Source: Gracilaria gracilis
Taxonomy: Eukaryota; Rhodophyta; Florideophyceae; Gracilariales; Gracilariaceae
DNA: 64,000 bases
Direction: 5' to 3'
Assembly (NCBI GenBank): GCA_030374805.1
Contig: JARGSG010000183.1
Coordinates: 310,001-374,000 of the forward strand
The notes under the pieces were generated by a model, which was not told the origin of the DNA, made no database searches, and was given only the letters and a program-made list of their open reading frames with translations. The translations under genes and the position numbers were made by a program. The number at the start of each line of letters is the position of its first letter. The stretch's first letter is position 1. Below are positions 52,060 to 60,424 of the stretch, in pieces.

Positions 52060-53115
52060 ATGCCCCAGTCAGTTCCACTACAAGCTGATATTGGGAAGGA
52101 CGTGAAGTATATTTCTCAACGAATTGAAGAGTATGAACGAGCTATCGGTGAAGAAAATGACGTGGATTCTATGTTTAACTTGGCAGTTTTCCTCCTGAGC
52201 GGCGCAGAAGGGATGGCAACTGATCCTCCTCGAGCTGCCACATTGTACGAACGGGCAATCAAGGAAGGAAATCACGTGCGCTCGATGTTTAACTTGGCCT
52301 TTCTTTTACAATGTGGGGCAGAAGGGGTACCGGCAAACCCTGCCCGCTCTGTCAAATTGTACGAACGAGTAATTGAACTGGAAAGTGACGTGCTCGCAAT
52401 GAACAATTTGGCAATTCTACTTCATGTCCGTGCGAATGGTGTAGCGGCCGATGCTGCCCGAGCTCCCATGCTGTACGAAAGGGCAGTAGGGGAGGGAGGA
52501 CATGTATGTGCCATGTACAATTTGGCTCTACTACTACAGTTTGGCGCCAACGAGGTAGAGCAAGATTATTCTCGAGCCATGGATTTGTATTATAACGCCA
52601 CTGAAGGGTATCAAGCGAGGGTATTATTCGAAGTTACCGATCTAATCATTACTGCTGGTGCTGAGGCAGCAGCAGCTGATGCTCCTCGCGCTGTGAAGAT
52701 GTACGAGCGGGCAATTGAGGAGGGAAACAATGTCAATTCTATGTTCAATCTGGCACTTTTGCTTCAAAGAGGCGCGGTAGGGGTTGAAGTAGACGCTCCT
52801 CGGGCCGTTGAGTTGTATGAAAAGGCTATCAATGAAGGAAACAGCATCCCCTCGATGTTCAATTTAGCGTTTCTATTGCATTGCGGTGCAGAAGGAGTAG
52901 AAGCAGATCCTCCAAGAGCAGTTCAATTGTATGAACATGCAATTGAACAGGGAAACGACGTGAAATCCATGCTCAATCTGGCTTTTCTATTGCATATGGG
53001 TGCAAAAGGGGTAGAGGTAGATGTCTCTCGCGCTGTTCAGCTTTACGAAAAAGTAATTTATGGAAAAGGAGAGAGGGGAGGAGAGCGTGAATTGCAGAAA
53101 CGACATAAACTTTAA
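52060..53115 (+). CDS. Sel1-like repeat protein
   Basis: 351 residues made almost wholly of eight or nine Sel1 (TPR-like) repeats of about 36 residues. Each follows the form N-DV-SMFNLAxLLxxGAxGVxxDPxRAxxLYExAIExG; for example VNSMFNLALLLQRGAVGVEV then DAPRAVELYEKAINEGN. The repeats are unusually uniform, suggesting recent internal amplification or gene conversion. There is no signal peptide or catalytic domain. Sel1 repeats form solenoid scaffolds for protein binding. The C-terminus is basic (KGERGGERELQKRHKL). The huge orphan at 60425-64000 has weaker repeats of the same type. Confidence 0.85.
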   Translation: MPQSVPLQADIGKDVKYISQRIEEYERAIGEENDVDSMFNLAVFLLSGAEGMATDPPRAATLYERAIKEGNHVRSMFNLAFLLQCGAEGVPANPARSVKLYERVIELESDVLAMNNLAILLHVRANGVAADAARAPMLYERAVGEGGHVCAMYNLALLLQFGANEVEQDYSRAMDLYYNATEGYQARVLFEVTDLIITAGAEAAAADAPRAVKMYERAIEEGNNVNSMFNLALLLQRGAVGVEVDAPRAVELYEKAINEGNSIPSMFNLAFLLHCGAEGVEADPPRAVQLYEHAIEQGNDVKSMLNLAFLLHMGAKGVEVDVSRAVQLYEKVIYGKGERGGERELQKRHKL

Positions 53116-54137
53116 CTCTGAAGCGGTTAATATGCCTTTGGTCCGAAGATAGATCACAGATCATATCTATGATATATCTTATTTCCATTTAAATGAATTC
53201 ACGGGGCCCATTCTATGCTGTAGGAGGCAATCATAACAGCTTTCCGTTAGTTCAAAAATAGAACACTTTTTGGTCCACATCCACGTCCAGACCACCAGCC
53301 AGGTGAAGGAGGAAAGTCATGCATGGCATAATATGCTTATTATGAGATGGCCGGTTTCTTCTTCTTCTTCTTCTTCTTGGATGTTGTCACACAAACCACA
53401 GAGCATATACTGTATGTGTGACGACATGTATCGCTGGGTGCCCAGAGCCAAACCTCGAGACGCTTTGCTATGAAATATGAAGGGCAGAAGGGCAATCAAC
53501 ACAAGAACTCTGTCACCAGCAACAAGGAAATGCTCGTAATACCACGTGTGTTGTGATTTGAATGACAATGAAAACTTGAAATGAAGTCACTGTGACAGAA
53601 CGCTCCAACTGAGAAAGCATCTCTTTTCTGTTGTATTGCTCGTTTGTTTGGTTCTTTCTTCTGAAGCCAAGTATTCTCAAAACGGAACATGGCAATGAAG
53701 CAGAATGTCCGCTGACACGCGCCTCGCGAAGAAACGAGCCCTCTACCCCACAGGAAAAGAAAGACAAATCATTGAAATGACCATCAAAGCAGGTGCAAGC
53801 CAAAAAGTATACAGTACGTGTAGTTGTCCAACTATTTTGGAGTAAGGAATAGTGGATCACTCTAAAGAATATGAAGCAGATTACATCGGGAGCATCTGTT
53901 ACGGCGTCGACGCCTCAGAGAACAAAACAGTGTGGCCCTTTGCAGTTCGCTTTCAGTCACCCACTTGGCGAGAGATGATAAACAAGCTCTTGATCACCAT
54001 CAAGTTATAGCGTTTTACTATACAAAACAGACTTTCTTAAGATGACACTTGCACATAAAACTACAGCGAAGTTCCAGAGACGACAGCGACGTGGAACAAG
54101 CGTTATCCTTCCGCGAACGGTTTTAAAAATACAGGTG
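53116..54137. other. Intergenic region, nothing recognised apart from a (TTC)n tract
   Basis: A (TTC)8 microsatellite lies at 53355-53378. I see no coding or RNA gene. Confidence 0.45.
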
Positions 54138-56129
54138 TTAAGACTCTTGTACTTGTCTTCGTAATATCTTGTTCTCTTCGAGCATCCCTTGCTTCTTAGT
54201 TGTTAATTCCTCTACTCGTTTCCGCAGCGTTGCCAGTTCTTTCCGCTGCGCTTCAAGTTGAGCACGACGCTTTTGGTTGCTTCTGGCCGCACTCATTCGG
54301 TTCTTGATACGTTTTGCCTCCAGCTTTGCTTGGCGGGCTGCCTGCTCCTTCGACTTCCCGGGCCCCTCTTCATCTTGCGTTGTGACAACTGGGGCAGCCA
54401 CAATGGGCACAGGTCTAGGAGCCAACGGCGCGGGGGCAACTCTCTTAAATACAGGCCGTTGTCTTATTTGGGTCTGTTGTGCAACCATTCTCCCGTTTGC
54501 TATCGGAGGCGAGGGAGAAATGGGTTGTGCCATGGAAATCAATCGATTATCGCTCGACAACGCCATGACAGTTGCGTAGTAAGACTGCGCAGCTACCTCG
54601 CGGAACAGTTTAAGACTGAACGCGTCGATGGATTCAAACTTGGCAGTAAGTTTGCCGGTAGAGCGAGACAACAACTCGCCGGTTTGGGGATGCATGATAT
54701 CCTTGCGCACTTTTGGACTATAGAAATCTCCCTTCATGGAGCGTTCTATCGACTGCAACGAATCATACAACGCAGACATACTGAACGCACCTGATGAAGT
54801 ATCGTTGCCTCCGGGGCGACGTGGAATGCCCACTCCGTCCGGCGTGCCGCCTACTTGATTGGACACGAGCCACGTGCTGGAACGATTGTCAAGTTCGGGA
54901 AGCGATGGCGGCAGAGCGCGCGGCATTTGCTCCACGTCCGTGGAGCGTGACGACGAGGTGAGCGAAGAAATGGCGGGCGACAGCGAATTGGGTTGCTCGT
55001 CGGAAATGGGGAACGGGTTGTCGTTGGACCAGGCTGTATTTGCCGCGTTGAACAACTGCTCCATGTCCTCGAAACTGGTGTTGGGGAAGATGTCTTGCAT
55101 GAGTTCCGGCAGGCCATTGGCGTCACCCGGCGGGATGATGGTGCCAATTGTCTCCAAGCCCTGTGCCCAGGTGTTGTCCAGCTGGGTGTCAAACTTGAAG
55201 AAAGGGTCCGGAACCTGCTGCTCCTTGAGGTGTTCCGCGGGCTCGGCGCCAGCGTTGAGGCCAAAATCGAAGGGCAGCGGTTTGTGAGGGAGCGTGTACG
55301 CGGGCGTCTGCGCTGCGTTTACTTGCGCATGATGGTCGGTAGGCGCGTCACTGCTGAGCTGCTGCGAGCATTCAGACGCAGGCACTGCGAGGTCGGGCGC
55401 GGTGTCGCGCGCGTAGTCGACGTTACACTGCACGGTAAGGACGCGGCGCGGGAGGTTGTTGGCGCTGTAGTCGGCCTTTGGAATGGCGAAAAAGCAGCGG
55501 TCGCGCGTGGTTTCCGTGCGCCAACGCATGGATACGACGCCGGTCATGTGCGGCGACATGCCGTTGACGACCATGAGATAGTCCCTGCGGTCGTTGTGGA
55601 AGGTGAAGCGACCGGGGATGAACATGGGCGCGCCAAACTCGATGGCGGAGTTGGACGGCGGCGCGAAGGACGGGCGTAACGACTCGTGCACAGAGTGCTC
55701 GCGAATGCCGCGAATAAAGGTGTAGCCGACGGTGACGCCGTCCATGCGCGCGACGGGCACCAGCAGCAGGTCGATGTCCTTGGAGAACACGGGCTTGTTG
55801 TGGGCGTCGGCGGCGCGCGGCGGCGGCGGCGGCGGCGCGCGGCAGTACGGCTCGACCGGGGCGCACTGGTCCGACGCGGAGATGTCGTGGTGCAGGTGAA
55901 TGGCGAGCGCGTTGTCAAACGCCTCGGGCGGCACGGACACATGCGAGTGGAACGGGCGCGAGTTGTGCGAGAAGAGCCAGTCGGCCACCCAGGCGTTGTC
56001 GCGCGCGGTGCGAAGCGCCTGCCACAGTTCCTTCTCGCCCACATGGTACAGCGGGTCGTCCGTGCCGATCACCAGCGGCATCTGCTCGTACTCCTCGGGC
56101 GGCATGTGCATGGTGTGCTCGTCGCACAT
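54138..56129 (-). CDS. bZIP transcription factor, paralog 1 of a tandem family
   Basis: 663 residues, ATG at 56129. Part A (about 30-250) is shared with both downstream paralogs: WVADWLFSHNSRPFHSHVSV, EAFDNALAIH, DLLLVPVARMDGVTVGYTF, GRFTFHNDRRDYLMVVNGMS, TGVVSMRW, NNLPRRVLTV. A Gln/Ser/Pro-rich, acidic stretch follows, as in activators. Part B (about 445-540) is also shared (SGAFSMSALYDSLQSIERSM, DAFSLKLFREVAAQSYYATV). The C-terminus is a bZIP: NRMSAARSNQKRR, with Asn first at residue 610, then a zipper with Leu/Met at d positions and L-V-K-N at a positions. The normally invariant Arg eight residues after the Asn is Asn here. It is a probable nuclear regulator. Parts A and B match no family I know. 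Confidence 0.87.
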   Translation of the reverse strand: MCDEHTMHMPPEEYEQMPLVIGTDDPLYHVGEKELWQALRTARDNAWVADWLFSHNSRPFHSHVSVPPEAFDNALAIHLHHDISASDQCAPVEPYCRAPPPPPPRAADAHNKPVFSKDIDLLLVPVARMDGVTVGYTFIRGIREHSVHESLRPSFAPPSNSAIEFGAPMFIPGRFTFHNDRRDYLMVVNGMSPHMTGVVSMRWRTETTRDRCFFAIPKADYSANNLPRRVLTVQCNVDYARDTAPDLAVPASECSQQLSSDAPTDHHAQVNAAQTPAYTLPHKPLPFDFGLNAGAEPAEHLKEQQVPDPFFKFDTQLDNTWAQGLETIGTIIPPGDANGLPELMQDIFPNTSFEDMEQLFNAANTAWSNDNPFPISDEQPNSLSPAISSLTSSSRSTDVEQMPRALPPSLPELDNRSSTWLVSNQVGGTPDGVGIPRRPGGNDTSSGAFSMSALYDSLQSIERSMKGDFYSPKVRKDIMHPQTGELLSRSTGKLTAKFESIDAFSLKLFREVAAQSYYATVMALSSDNRLISMAQPISPSPPIANGRMVAQQTQIRQRPVFKRVAPAPLAPRPVPIVAAPVVTTQDEEGPGKSKEQAARQAKLEAKRIKNRMSAARSNQKRRAQLEAQRKELATLRKRVEELTTKKQGMLEENKILRRQVQES

Positions 56130-56630
56130 GGCGCGCTGTTCACGGCGGGGCGGCGGCGGCGGCGGCGGCGACGGCGGCAGCGGGGCGCAGCTCGGGCGGC
56201 TGCAAAGCGGCTGTGTCTACTGTATAAGTTATGCACGCGCGCAGGCGGGGCTTTCGTTGTCGAAGGCTTGTCTGGATTCCAGACTCTGGAAGGCACAGCG
56301 GAGGCGGTGCGCCAAGCGACGCGGCGCGCGCGTGCGGCGCGCTGGGGGCCGTCGAAATGGCGCGCCTTGGCGCTGGCGACGGGCGACGAACCAGATGGCG
56401 TGCTGTGGACACGCACCCAACGTTGTGTACGACGCGTGTGCGCGTGGCACGGCGCACTGGCGCGCGGCCGACTCGCGCTCCCCGATTCCTCTCTCTGCGG
56501 CTGCAGCTGCTGCCCCCGTCGCTGTGTGCGCGTGATTGCTTGGCGGCACGATGCATTGCCGTCTCGAGCTTTCTACACACAATCAATAATCATCATCTTT
56601 ACAATGAACTTGAGCCCCAACTTGTACCGC
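56130..56630. other. GC-rich spacer between bZIP paralogs 1 and 2
   Basis: A (GGC)n tract lies at about 56147-56170, just upstream of paralog 1. No gene is seen on either strand beyond low-complexity ORFs. Confidence 0.45.
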
Positions 56631-58052
56631 CTAACGCTGAATCGCAGCACCGCCGCGTCCAACCTGTGTCCGCAACACGCCGTTCTCTTCCAAAAGCCGC
56701 TCCTGCCTTGAGCGCAGCTCCTCCACGCGCCGCTTCAGCTCGCCAAGCATCTGCACGTTACGCCTCCAGTTCTCCTTCCTGCGCTCGTTACTACGCGCCG
56801 CCGACAGTCGATTACGTCTGCGCCGCGCCTCCAGCATGCGTTCGTGCGCAGCGTCAGCCTTGGCGCCGCCCACGTCCGCCGTCACGCCCGTGGCGCTGGT
56901 GGCGCTGGGCGCGATGCGCCGCGCGCGCGGCGCGTCTTCGGCGCGCGCGCACGCCGGCGCCAACGAGAGCAGCTTTTCGTCGCTCACGGCGGCGATTGTG
57001 GCGTCAAAGTACACGTTCACGGCGTAACGTCGCAGTAGCTTGGCTTCGAGCGGCTCGGCCGTGTTGATGCTCACCACCGTCTGCTCTATCGGCGCGCCCT
57101 GCGTCGCTGCTAGCGGAAAGTTGCTTTCCGCGCAGCCCAGGAATCTGCCCTGTAGCGTGCTTTCGATATGGCGGATTGCGGTGGAGAGCGCTGTGAGGTT
57201 GAAGGCGCCGGAGGACGTTTCTGCTATGCCGGGGTTGGCCGGGATGCCGACGTTGTCCGATAGCGTGCATGTGTCGTCGATGATCCACGGCAGCTGCGAG
57301 GGCGCGTCAAAGTCAAAGTCGACCAGGGGGAGAGAGGAGGACGGCTGCTCACTCGACGGTAGCGCGCAGTCGTTTTGCGGCCACAGTGAGAGAAAGTGGT
57401 CGATAGAGTTAGGTAGCGGTTGTGATTGGGGCGCTGCTTGGGACACAGCTGTGGTGGCAACTGGTTCGCGTTCGCCAACATGCAGGGTGTGCACCTGGTT
57501 AGGAAGGTTACTGAAGCTGTATTGTTCGGCCGGGCAAGTGAAGAGGAACTGTTTAACGGTGTGCGCGTGTGGAATAACAGACATAACTGCAGTGATGGTA
57601 GGCGAGTAATAATTAACGACCAACAGCATCTCGCGAGAGCCGGAATGAAACGCACAGCGGCCGACGTTACGCTGCTCGTTAGATCCCTGCGAAACGGTGT
57701 ATCCAACGCATATGGAATTCATAGTGGCGATGGGCACCACGAGCATACTGGACGCGAGTCGGCGACTATAGCCTTCACCCTCAAACAGATGCATGATGGA
57801 CAGCGGGTGTGCATTGTCGAAGGCGGAAAGCGGCACAGGCAGATTGGCATGGAACCTGGCATGCGGATCCGAAAAGAGCCAGTCGGCCACCCAGCGGTGC
57901 TGCGAAGCCAGCAGCAAAGCGCGCGCCAACAAGCAACGCTGCGAGTGAACGCGGCGGTCATCGTCCGTGCTGGTGCGTCTGGCGTTGTCGAAGAAGGCGG
58001 CAGGCAGCGACGACGCATGCGCGCAGGCAGAAACTCGCGGCGCGGCACTCAT
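56631..58052 (-). CDS. bZIP transcription factor, paralog 2 of the tandem family
   Basis: 473 residues from the ATG at 58052; the frame is open nine codons upstream with a GTG. Part A: RWVADWLFSDPHARFHANLP, SAFDNAHPLS, SMLVVPIATMNSICVGYTV, REMLLVVNYYSPTITAVMSV, FSNLPNQVHTL. Part B: TSSGAFNLTALSTAIRHIES then TLQGRF, and AKLLRRYAVNVYFDATIAAV. The bZIP NRLSAARSNERRK starts at residue 414, with zipper d positions L25, L32, L39, L46 and a positions L22, V29, Q36, N43, V50 counted from that Asn. The same Arg-to-Asn change as in paralog 1 is present. A compatible zipper register makes heterodimers with paralog 1 plausible. Confidence 0.86.
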   Translation of the reverse strand: MSAAPRVSACAHASSLPAAFFDNARRTSTDDDRRVHSQRCLLARALLLASQHRWVADWLFSDPHARFHANLPVPLSAFDNAHPLSIMHLFEGEGYSRRLASSMLVVPIATMNSICVGYTVSQGSNEQRNVGRCAFHSGSREMLLVVNYYSPTITAVMSVIPHAHTVKQFLFTCPAEQYSFSNLPNQVHTLHVGEREPVATTAVSQAAPQSQPLPNSIDHFLSLWPQNDCALPSSEQPSSSLPLVDFDFDAPSQLPWIIDDTCTLSDNVGIPANPGIAETSSGAFNLTALSTAIRHIESTLQGRFLGCAESNFPLAATQGAPIEQTVVSINTAEPLEAKLLRRYAVNVYFDATIAAVSDEKLLSLAPACARAEDAPRARRIAPSATSATGVTADVGGAKADAAHERMLEARRRRNRLSAARSNERRKENWRRNVQMLGELKRRVEELRSRQERLLEENGVLRTQVGRGGAAIQR

Positions 58053-58433
58053 GACGACGAACGGCGACGGTGGTGGCACGCGCAGGTCATCGGGAGCAAG
58101 CGCGACGCGGGGCGTTTAAGCGCGTAACAGCAAACGTGCATGACGCGAGACATACGAGGCAGCTCCATGCGGGCGCGCGGGATCTCTAACTCAAAGGAAC
58201 GGGACCGGCGGCGGAACGGAAACGATTTCACGCGCTGCCTCGCAAGCAGCGCTGTGCACAAGCTGGACGATTCTGTGCGTGATGAGCCGCGGCCAACATG
58301 GCGCCGCCCCATTGGTAATGAGGCGCCGCTCTACATACGCCCAATCGCGGCGCGCCTCATGGCACACGCTGCGCGAGCTGCCGCGCTCTGCGCGAGCTGC
58401 CACGCGCAGCGTCAAATTTTACCTTCGTCGTCG
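58053..58433. other. Spacer between paralogs 2 and 3
   Basis: No gene seen. It holds the 3' end of paralog 3 and the promoter of paralog 2. Confidence 0.4.
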
Positions 58434-59657
58434 CTAATAACGTCGTTGTTGCTGTTGTCGTTGTGGTGGCTCGTGCGGAGCCGGCTGCATGTCATCGTCG
58501 CCGTCTCCATCACCGCCGCCGCCGGCCGCAGTCGCCGCGCCCGCGGCGCGATTCACGCCCGACATGTACGAGTAGTAGCACCGCGTGGCCATGTCGCGGA
58601 ACACGCGCATGCTCACGGCGTCCTTCACGTCGAACACGCTCTCAGTCGCCGCCGTCCGTCGGTTCATAACCTCGCCGCTGCAGCCGTCCATATCGTCGCG
58701 TCGCATATTTTTGCACACGAAGCGCCCCTTCAACATGCGTTCCAGTCTCGCAAGCGCCTCCACGATCCATTTCCACTCGCCCTGTCCCTCGGCGCCCACT
58801 GCGAACTGATACTTTGGCGCCCACTCCTCCCTCGTCTCCACGCCCAGCGTCATGGACAGCACTGTCGACGGCAGGTTCTTCTGATCGTACGCGCCGGGCG
58901 GAACCACGTACATACTGCGTTCGCGTGGAGCTCCGCCTCGCACAGAGATGATTCCAGTGGCCGTAGGCTTCGCATAATGCGCGATGATCACCAGATCATT
59001 GTTGGCCACATCGAAACTGAACCGCCCAACATAATGCGGTAGAAACGCGTTGGTAGGCGCTCCATACGGACAAAAGTCCTGCCGACGCACCTCCGCAGAG
59101 CCGCCAAAACTGTAGCCCACCAGCTTGGTGCCAAACAGTCGCACGGGCACTAACAACAGGTCCTTGCCCGGCTCCGCGCCTTCCGCAGACGCCTCCTTCG
59201 GCATGGCCGCGCCCACGCCCCACACGCCGCTCGTGTCCTTCAGCCGCTGTTCCGCGTGCACCGCCAGCGACGAGTCAAACGCGCGCGGCGCAATAGTGGC
59301 AGAGTGGTGAAACATCTGCGTGGGGTTTGCCAGCAACCAAGACGCCACCGCAACATCCTGCGCCTGCGCGAACGCCTTGTGTACGCTGCGTACGTTCTGG
59401 CAACTCAGCTTGGCCTCCGCCTCCGACAAGGGGCACTCTCGGCCTTCGTCTCGCGGCGCGCCTTTCGAAAACGCTCGCTTCGGCGGCACGGCCATGGTCG
59501 GCGGCGCAACGTTGGTGGACTGAACCTGCATGATGGGCTGCTCGGCCCGCGACGGATGCCAGCGCTTTATGTAGCTGCGAAACGACGCGAGCTCGCTGCG
59601 GGACGCGCGCGGTGGTGGGTGTGTACTGTTGGTACGTGCGGGCGCGACGGACGACAT
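58434..59657 (-). CDS. Paralog 3 of the tandem family, without a bZIP
   Basis: 407 residues from the ATG at 59657 (MSSVAPARTNSTHPPPRASR); the open frame extends upstream only with a GTG start. It has part A (VAVASWLLANPTQMFHHSAT, RAFDSSLAVHAEQ, DLLLVPVRLFGTKLVGYSF, GRFSFDVANNDLVIIAHYAK, TGIISVRG, QKNLPSTVLSM). It also has part B (EWKWIVEALARLERMLKGRF, VKDAVSMRVFRDMATRCYYS). Where the others have the bZIP it has only a Gly/Asp then Gln-rich tail (AAGGGGDGDGDDDMQ ... RQQQQRRY). It cannot bind DNA through a bZIP, so it may modulate its neighbours. A lost exon downstream is possible, but I saw no bZIP-like sequence in the spacer. Confidence 0.83.
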   Translation of the reverse strand: MSSVAPARTNSTHPPPRASRSELASFRSYIKRWHPSRAEQPIMQVQSTNVAPPTMAVPPKRAFSKGAPRDEGRECPLSEAEAKLSCQNVRSVHKAFAQAQDVAVASWLLANPTQMFHHSATIAPRAFDSSLAVHAEQRLKDTSGVWGVGAAMPKEASAEGAEPGKDLLLVPVRLFGTKLVGYSFGGSAEVRRQDFCPYGAPTNAFLPHYVGRFSFDVANNDLVIIAHYAKPTATGIISVRGGAPRERSMYVVPPGAYDQKNLPSTVLSMTLGVETREEWAPKYQFAVGAEGQGEWKWIVEALARLERMLKGRFVCKNMRRDDMDGCSGEVMNRRTAATESVFDVKDAVSMRVFRDMATRCYYSYMSGVNRAAGAATAAGGGGDGDGDDDMQPAPHEPPQRQQQQRRY

Positions 59658-60424
59658 GGACGAGGCGTTGCTCCGCTCGCGGCGGGCACACACAGTGATG
59701 CAAACGGTGGAGATACGACAAATGTGTGTGTGCGCGTTGCAAAACGGCGCAAATCCAAAGTGGAAAGCGCGCACTTTGGCTCTCCGAGAGGCGGCGCTGG
59801 CAGATGCGTGGCGTCCGCGCGCCGTTGTGTCGCGCTCGTCGAAAAAGCAATGCGTCACCGACGCCGTCTACCCTTGGTATATGGATAGATGGAGATCATG
59901 ATGGAGGCAACTGTGACTTGCGTCTCGCAGTCGCGCTGCAGCTAAAAGTCAACGACATTGAGAGCCGGCCTCTGACTGCTAACGCTACACTCTACCACGT
60001 CATCATCAAATCGCTGCTGCCGCTCGATCGCGCCTTTCTGGCGGCGAGTCGGCACTGTTTATCCCCCGGCGCGAATCACGTGCTCACCGCCGTCGTCGAT
60101 AACCCCTCCTACACAGCCGTCCCTCCACGGTGACGCCGCGGCAGACAACTTCTTCCGAATGATACGCTCACCATCATTGCTACCCTGGGTAGCGCAAACT
60201 AACGGCGCATTCCAGCAGCTCGTCATCGACACAAGTGTTACATGAGCACCGCAGCATGCAATGCAAGAAACCGTTCTTGTTTGCGTCTTCTAGAACGTTC
60301 ATAACTTTTACTCGCCGCCAATTCTCATCGCGCCCGCTACTTCCCAGCAATGCGCTCACCACCCCTCAAAGCTAACCATGCGTCTGAGAGTCAACTGTGA
60401 ATGCCGCATCGAATATGCCGCCCC
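59658..60424. other. Intergenic region upstream of paralog 3
   Basis: No supported gene. It holds the promoter of paralog 3 and the 3' end of the large orphan gene. Confidence 0.4.

Noticed and set aside
55686-56711. 341-codon plus-strand ORF
   Set aside because: Antisense shadow of bZIP paralog 1 and GC-rich spacer; no recognisable domain.
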